Shown in pieces: positions 58,920-64,000 of a stretch of DNA of 64,000 nucleotides. Position 1 is the first letter of the stretch. Each line of letters opens with the position of its first letter. The position numbers were made by a program, and so were the translations under genes. The notes beneath the pieces were generated by a model that was not told the origin of the DNA, searched no databases, and saw nothing but the letters and a program-made list of their open reading frames with translations. Source of the DNA: Pseudomonas fluorescens (GTDB taxonomy: Bacteria > Pseudomonadota > Gammaproteobacteria > Pseudomonadales > Pseudomonadaceae); assembly GCA_902825215.1 (NCBI GenBank), contig LR782234.1, positions 2,542,001 to 2,606,000 on the forward strand, written 5' to 3'.

Positions 58920-59354
58920 TTTGTCCAATAGCAGCTATTGTTCGCAGTTTGGATGCTACGGGAGTGTGGAGGAGTGCCAACGTCGCTTTTTCGGGCCAGA
59001 AGCGGACAACGATAGAAAAATAATCTTTTCACTTTTCCAAACCTTCCACTTTGAATAACGAGCCGATTCAATGGGCTCTCGAGACTCATTAGACGCTGCA
59101 GTTCTTGTGATTTGACGACAGGTACCGCTGCTGTGATGACGTTTTGCCTTTATACGATAGAGTGCTAACCTCCTTTGAGCTGATGTTAAAGCGCCTAATG
59201 CCGGCATCGGAGCATTTCCGTTGAAGCGATTAGGGTTTATATCCGGATGAATCAGGTCCTGATGACATCTTGCTCGCGAAATTATCGCTAGCATCGCTGC
59301 TGCGTGATCCAGCGGCTGTTCTCATATGGTCGAGTCAAATCAAGGAGCAAGAGT
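58920..59354. other. AT-richer junction between the Hxc genes and the ABC-3C operon
   Basis: A 435-bp stretch with no convincing gene, tRNA or integrase. GC content drops here and stays lower through the downstream operon, so the edge of an acquired segment probably lies within it. A TTTATAC hexamer-like box near 59150 could be part of a promoter, but no good -35 partner is visible. Confidence 0.5.
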
Positions 59355-61739
59355 TTGACGGCTATAAATGTTGGATTTTGCAGCGATGAAGAAGACCGCG
59401 AGCTGCGAGAAAAGAACCCTGAAACCCCTGAGCTCTTCGCTTTTGACTGCGGTCAACTGCCCTTCGAGCGGATGGGGGACGCCCATTTTGAGCTGCTCCT
59501 CGCAGACCTCTACGCTGCGCGAGCAGAAGATAGTTCGGAGGATTGGTATGACGAAGCCCGGCGTCTAAATGACGGGGCTGATCAGGGGCGCGATGTCATC
59601 TTGCTTGATAATGGCAGTCCCGTTGGCGTCATTCAGTGCAAGCGCTACAACGGCATCGTCTCTCTTCCCATGGTCATTCAGGAAATCTGCAAATTCTTCC
59701 TCTACGCGACCATAAGACCGGGCATCGCCTCAGCTCCAGGTGAGCCATTTCGCTATTACGTTGCAGTATCTGATCGAGCGGCGGGTAAGCTTTTCGAGTT
59801 TCTGCAAGGGAGCGGTAGGCAACGTTTTGTAGCCCTCAGAGCAGAATTCGAGGGAAAGGCGTTTGCCGCCCGCAAAGGGTCCGCCACCCTTAGAAAGCAT
59901 CCCGCCTTGAAAGATCTGACACGGGGGCAGCTGTGTGATTTGATCTGGGCCAGGATCGACAACCTGCATACTACCCTGCACAAGAAAGATGACCTCTCAC
60001 GGATGGTGCGCGCCTATCCCCGCATCAAGTCGACCTATTTCAGGCTGGAGTCCGATTCAGCACACATCGTAGGTGAGCTGAAAGCGTTTCTCCAGTCACG
60101 AAATCTTTTGGTCAGTCAGGAAGAGGAGGAGCTCATTTCCGGAATCCGGACTGAATACATCAAGTTGAAGCTTGGTCGCAATCAGCGTTTTAATCTGGGC
60201 CTCTTGCAAGGCGCAGAGCTACTACCCTTCATGCGATCTATGCTCCTGCCCAGAGCAGGCACGCTATTCAATAACTTTGGCTCGCTTCCCGTGATTTTTA
60301 CTGCCGGAGCCGAGGCGGCGGATCCAGGAGACTGGGCAGAACTTCATCAGCTTGTCGAAACTTATGATAGCCAAGCTGTCGTGTTTGTAGGCTGTGGTGG
60401 CGTGACTGGGGTTCAGCTCGCTGCCTGGAAAAATTCAGATGACATGGTTTGGATTGATCCAGAGTGGAATCCGGCTCCCCTCCAAAATTACAGGGCAGGT
60501 TGGTGTTGGGTTAAAGATCCCACACAGAATATTTTCAACTGCTATTTACTTGTGGAAAATGAGACAGGCTTGGCAGATTACGGGCACGGTGAGGTGTCGC
60601 TCCGTCTAGCATTTGAAGATGTTGTCGTCTGGCCAACTTTGGGTAACGACTTCACAAACCCGATATCAAATGCTAGGTCTCAGCTGCGTCGAATAATGGC
60701 TAGCCAGAAAGAGGACAGTTCGAAGCGACCCAATCTTGTCCTTGCATCTATTAGCGTCACCAGCCTCGAAAAAGTGTTGACCTCAGTATCAGATCACTAC
60801 GGTCAGCGCATACACTCGACTATCGCCACGGCGATTGCCAACAGTAACCGTGTCAGCGCATGTCCTACCGAACTGTACAGTGCTACTGGCATCTTTCCGG
60901 CGATCGACGTCGAATTCGCAACCCGACCTACTCCAGCAACCGTTAATCCATCTGGACGTGTGATGCGTCGGAGCACTAGCGGTGCTCTCACGTTCACACT
61001 CGATTGGACTGCAGATCTGACCCTCGCTGCTGTAAAGGCGCATCGCTTGGTTGCGGGGGCTATTACAGACGATATGCAACCGATGTCACTTGAATTTCAT
61101 GAACTCTTCGATCGGTATCCTCCATTCCCAGGCTATTTGCCCGCAGTGAAAGCAGAGCTGGATCTGCTCAATACGTTGGTGCAAGACGCAGGCCTGCCCG
61201 ACTACACGGGGTTCACCTATCGAACGTGGTTTGGTGTCAAGGCGGGAGAAGATTTTCCATTGGAAGCGCTCTGTGCATCTGGTGAATGCGTTATGAGAAC
61301 CGTCCAAGCACTGAGCTACCTCAATGTACCGTCCGCTAGCCAGTGGGTCTGCTCCCCCGACCTACAAGGGCATATCCGGCATGACGACCCTGTGCATGGA
61401 GAGGTCAACCTCATGGCTTGGTCAAATAGGAACTATCCAGTTAGGCAGATGGAAGGTGATCTTTTCGACTGGGCTCGACAGCCGACTGTACATCCCAGCC
61501 TAATCGTCTTCGCTCACGGGAGAGGGAAGGTCGCGGACAGGAAGCCCGGCGATGGGCGTTACGATTACACCAGTCCACCCGCTCCAAGGGGATCAATCAC
61601 TGAACCCTCTATTGCAAGAAACGTATATATGTTCAGTTTGAGCGATGTTGAATCGGTGTATGACGATCCGTCAGCTCCTTCGCCGAATCAATTCATGGAG
61701 GATGTTTTTGTCCGGAAGGGGAAGTTAGATGCTCAATGA
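59355..61739 (+). CDS. Mrr-like nuclease-fold protein, putative effector of an ABC-3C system
   Basis: A 794-residue protein. The N-terminal part (about 40-130) shows a PD-(D/E)XK restriction-endonuclease pattern. A helix glutamate lies in MGDAHFELLLADLY, then DQGRDVILLDNGSPVGVIQC and KRYNG supply the acidic residue and the QCK motif of Mrr-type catalytic cores. The remaining ~650 residues match nothing I can name. The TTG at 59355 is chosen because AAGGAG lies 7 nt upstream; a GTG 17 codons earlier at 59304 is an alternative without a ribosome site. It overlaps the next gene by 11 nt. The lower GC indicates acquisition. Confidence 0.75.
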   Translation: MTAINVGFCSDEEDRELREKNPETPELFAFDCGQLPFERMGDAHFELLLADLYAARAEDSSEDWYDEARRLNDGADQGRDVILLDNGSPVGVIQCKRYNGIVSLPMVIQEICKFFLYATIRPGIASAPGEPFRYYVAVSDRAAGKLFEFLQGSGRQRFVALRAEFEGKAFAARKGSATLRKHPALKDLTRGQLCDLIWARIDNLHTTLHKKDDLSRMVRAYPRIKSTYFRLESDSAHIVGELKAFLQSRNLLVSQEEEELISGIRTEYIKLKLGRNQRFNLGLLQGAELLPFMRSMLLPRAGTLFNNFGSLPVIFTAGAEAADPGDWAELHQLVETYDSQAVVFVGCGGVTGVQLAAWKNSDDMVWIDPEWNPAPLQNYRAGWCWVKDPTQNIFNCYLLVENETGLADYGHGEVSLRLAFEDVVVWPTLGNDFTNPISNARSQLRRIMASQKEDSSKRPNLVLASISVTSLEKVLTSVSDHYGQRIHSTIATAIANSNRVSACPTELYSATGIFPAIDVEFATRPTPATVNPSGRVMRRSTSGALTFTLDWTADLTLAAVKAHRLVAGAITDDMQPMSLEFHELFDRYPPFPGYLPAVKAELDLLNTLVQDAGLPDYTGFTYRTWFGVKAGEDFPLEALCASGECVMRTVQALSYLNVPSASQWVCSPDLQGHIRHDDPVHGEVNLMAWSNRNYPVRQMEGDLFDWARQPTVHPSLIVFAHGRGKVADRKPGDGRYDYTSPPAPRGSITEPSIARNVYMFSLSDVESVYDDPSAPSPNQFMEDVFVRKGKLDAQ

Positions 61740-62298
61740 ATTGACTGAAATCATCGGGCGTCGAGCTGAGGATGCCGGCTTCTCCAGAACCTCCACTGAA
61801 CAGTATCTGTCAGGCACGAATCAAAACTGGCAGGATGGTGCGATAGGGAATGAGCTCGGATATTGGGAGTCGTCCTTCGCCTCTATTTTACTGGTCAACA
61901 TCACCACTGATACTGGTGCAGATGCGATGCGTCAGGCCAAGATTGCAGAGACGTTCTTGGATGCCGCGATTGTCCAGCGCGAGCGCTCAGGTCTAGTCAT
62001 TGACGGCTATCTAGTGATAGCCGCTACCCAAGTCACCGATCAGTTCAAGGCGTTCATTCTTGATATCGAAAGAGATATTAGATTTGTTAGGAAGCATGTT
62101 GTTACTCGGGGTGGTGATGGTTGGGAGCGCTATGAGCGAATTACACCATTAGGTCTGGAACGTATTGAAGATCTAGGGGACGCAGTAGTCTTTTCATCCG
62201 AGAATACCGAGTACCTCAAGCTCGTAGAATTGCTGGCGGAGGTCGACAGTCTAGAGCTTGCCCAAATTCATGGTAAAGAATGGAATCTTAATGAATAA
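61729..62298 (+). CDS. Middle component of an ABC-3C system
   Basis: A 189-residue soluble protein starting MLNELTEIIGRRAEDAGFSR, with alternating strands and helices and the segment YWESSFASILLVNITTDTGA. It has no recognisable catalytic motif. Its position, size, and overlaps with both neighbours (11 and 8 nt) fit the small 'middle component' that joins effector and ATPase in ABC-three-component systems. Assignment is by context. Confidence 0.7.
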   Translation: MLNELTEIIGRRAEDAGFSRTSTEQYLSGTNQNWQDGAIGNELGYWESSFASILLVNITTDTGADAMRQAKIAETFLDAAIVQRERSGLVIDGYLVIAATQVTDQFKAFILDIERDIRFVRKHVVTRGGDGWERYERITPLGLERIEDLGDAVVFSSENTEYLKLVELLAEVDSLELAQIHGKEWNLNE

Positions 62299-64000
62299 CT
62301 TACCCATCAAGTTTCTTGCCGTTACCATTCAAAATTTTCGGGGTATTCCGGATGAATTGGAGGTGCCGCTGGATGCACCGTTAACTGTTATCCATGCGGC
62401 TAACGGCACAGGTAAAAGCACCATTTGTTATGCCTTGGAATGGTTGATTACAGGCAAGGTCGATGATCTGAATGGGGCGGTACTGGAATGCCAATGGGGG
62501 AAGGGTTCTACTACAGTCTCGGCAAAGTGCTTAATTGACGGAAAGCTTCACGTACTAACCAGAACCAATAACTCATTGTGGATAACCCGCGAAGGCGAGA
62601 AAAAGAAGAAAATTAATGATGAATTTCTGCTGGAGATGCTCACGCCGGCGTCTATTTCGGGAAGAAGCACCATCGCATTGCGAAAGGCCAAGCGCGGATG
62701 GTTGCGCAACAGTCGATGGCTTTACTCCAACTCTCTAGCCTTGTTAATTGATAATAATAAGGCCGATGAGCGCCAACAGATATTTGCTGACATTCTTGGT
62801 TTTGGGCACCTCACCAGTACGTTGCGAGAATTGCGCGATTATAGGAAAGCGCTTCCCAGTACAAAGGGACTAGGAGACAAAGTTGCTAGCATTAATGCTG
62901 AAATTGAAGCGCTTAAAGCATCCTTGGTCAGCAACTCTCCCGCTAAAGAGGCCGCGCTAAATAACCTTCAGGCTATTTTTACAGCGTTTCCACCAGCATT
63001 CGAGGGAAGTCTCTCTGAGCGGCTAGGGGCAGCTCAGCTACGTGTCAAATTGTTCAGTCAAAAGCAGCAGCGAGACATGGCGGTGCTGAACACCGTATAT
63101 CAGCAGTGGGCGCCATACCACAGCTCTTTGCAGCAAATTGTTGCTCTTCGTCAGTCAGTTGACGCCCTGACGCAGGAGCAGAAAACGGCGAGCGAAGATC
63201 AGGTAGTTCGAGCATCAGAGTTGTCTGAAGCCCAACAGAAAGTCTCAGACGCTCAGCGGTCATTAAAATGGGCTGATGACCGCCTACTAAGCTTTCAGGG
63301 GTGGCCGACAGCTATAGCCGCTCAGGGTGTGGGAGCGTATTTTCAAGAGGGTGATCGAAGCCAAGCCGAACTCCAGGCGGCTGGGTTTGTGGAGCTCGGG
63401 TGGACTTCTGATCGGCAAGGAAAATGGAAAGAGGCAATAACTCTGCTGTCCGCTAACTTCCAAAAAATCATGGAGCTTGAGCGTCAGAAAAATGACTTGA
63501 CGGCGAATCCTGTATTGCCCGCTATCGATTATGATGAAAAGGTACGCTTCGCTGATGTGGCTAAAAATATGCGCATCCGAGCAGAAGCAGATTTTGACGC
63601 GTTTACTAGCGTTTTGGAAAAGCTGAAAGTTATGGGTAGCGAATTCGCCCATACTCATGAGGATCCCCACTGCCCACTCTGTAATTATAATTGGGTCACT
63701 ACGATTAGACTTCGGAAAGAAATCTCTTCAAATATGGATGTGATTGCACCGGCTCTTGAAGCTGCGTCAGGTGCGCTCAAGCTGGCTCGTCAAAACGAAC
63801 AAGATGCCATTAACGTCCTGACGCTCGCTACATCCCAGAAATCCGCTTATGACGCTTATTTGACTCGATCTAATTCGGTGCATCAAGACCTACAATCGTT
63901 TGCAACTAGGAGCACATACTTCGAAACTATGGGGGTTGAAGACTTCTCTGCAATGCAGATGGATGGCTTAGCCAATATGAAACGCAGGGTAACTTCCGCA
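62291..64000 (+). CDS. Rad50/SMC-like ATPase of an ABC-3C system (partial, runs off the window)
   Basis: The first 570 codons are present. The N-terminus is FLAVTIQNFRGIPDELEVPL with Walker A HAANGTGKSTICYALEWL (about 34-51). Coiled-coil segments rich in Gln/Glu/Ala follow. A zinc hook CPLC lies at about 460-463 in HEDPHCPLCNYNW. The signature motif and Walker B would lie past the edge. The ATG at 62291 sits inside the end of the middle-component gene. It is distinct from sbcC at 28361. It likely senses or binds DNA and licenses the nuclease-like effector. Confidence 0.85.
   Translation, partial: MNNLPIKFLAVTIQNFRGIPDELEVPLDAPLTVIHAANGTGKSTICYALEWLITGKVDDLNGAVLECQWGKGSTTVSAKCLIDGKLHVLTRTNNSLWITREGEKKKKINDEFLLEMLTPASISGRSTIALRKAKRGWLRNSRWLYSNSLALLIDNNKADERQQIFADILGFGHLTSTLRELRDYRKALPSTKGLGDKVASINAEIEALKASLVSNSPAKEAALNNLQAIFTAFPPAFEGSLSERLGAAQLRVKLFSQKQQRDMAVLNTVYQQWAPYHSSLQQIVALRQSVDALTQEQKTASEDQVVRASELSEAQQKVSDAQRSLKWADDRLLSFQGWPTAIAAQGVGAYFQEGDRSQAELQAAGFVELGWTSDRQGKWKEAITLLSANFQKIMELERQKNDLTANPVLPAIDYDEKVRFADVAKNMRIRAEADFDAFTSVLEKLKVMGSEFAHTHEDPHCPLCNYNWVTTIRLRKEISSNMDVIAPALEAASGALKLARQNEQDAINVLTLATSQKSAYDAYLTRSNSVHQDLQSFATRSTYFETMGVEDFSAMQMDGLANMKRRVTSA

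Noticed and set aside
58920-59354. A tRNA gene or integrase attachment site as the island entry point
   Set aside because: No cloverleaf, tRNA 3' end or integrase gene is visible in the junction.

Overview
The window looks like chromosomal DNA of a Pseudomonas of the fluorescens group. The reasons are high GC, many inverted REP doublets (REPINs) with the arm GTGGGAGCGAGCCTGCTCGCGA or the variant GTGGGAGCTGGCTTGCCAGCGA, a second dispersed repeat that begins GATCGTTCCCACGC, and a MoxR/Bat operon, zinc-ribbon gene and giant NAD-glutamate dehydrogenase in the order I recall from P. aeruginosa. Species and database identity were not checked.

Layout. 0.1-1.2 kb: a ParD-like antitoxin gene overlapping a type I methionine aminopeptidase. 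1.2-2.4 kb: an IS110-family element sitting inside a REPIN. Its 5' noncoding end can be read as a bridge RNA whose guides match the REP it sits in. 2.4-13.7 kb: a catabolic/transport cluster with a polyamine-type ABC importer, RibBX, DUF1330, NUDIX, GntR, carboxymuconolactone decarboxylase-like protein, flavin reductase, aldehyde dehydrogenase, alpha/beta hydrolase and 'amino acid synthesis' protein. Three of its promoter regions carry a TGGTATACCA-type operator, so they are probably one GntR regulon. 14.1-17.5 kb: a YCF48-like propeller and an RND/MMPL exporter. 17.9-26.6 kb: an arabonate-type oxidative sugar-acid pathway (GntR, IlvD/EDD dehydratase, MFS, AraD1, alpha-ketoglutarate semialdehyde dehydrogenase), then a DUF5629-like gene and a secreted propeller lactonase. 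26.7-33.2 kb: small secreted or membrane proteins, then sbcD-sbcC-gst. 33.4-40.3 kb: the MoxR/DUF58/DUF4381/BatA/BatB-C/BatD operon. 41.2-48.0 kb: the zinc-ribbon protein and gdhB. 48.0-54.4 kb: accessory genes (delta-60 repeat protein, lipoprotein, cupin, ABM monooxygenase, MocR regulator, AhpD-like protein) between repeat elements.

54.5-58.9 kb resembles the start of the P. aeruginosa PUMA3/Hxc locus: vreA-vreI-vreR, then hxcW and hxcU (GspJ and GspH pseudopilins) and divergent hxcP (GspC). The rest of the type II secretion system is not in the window. In its place, from 59.36 kb to the window edge, is a lower-GC three-gene operon: a Mrr-like nuclease-fold protein, a small middle protein and a Rad50-like ATPase with a CPLC zinc hook. 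This matches the architecture of ABC-three-component (ABC-3C) conflict systems and is the best candidate here for a little-studied defence system. The ATPase runs off the edge.
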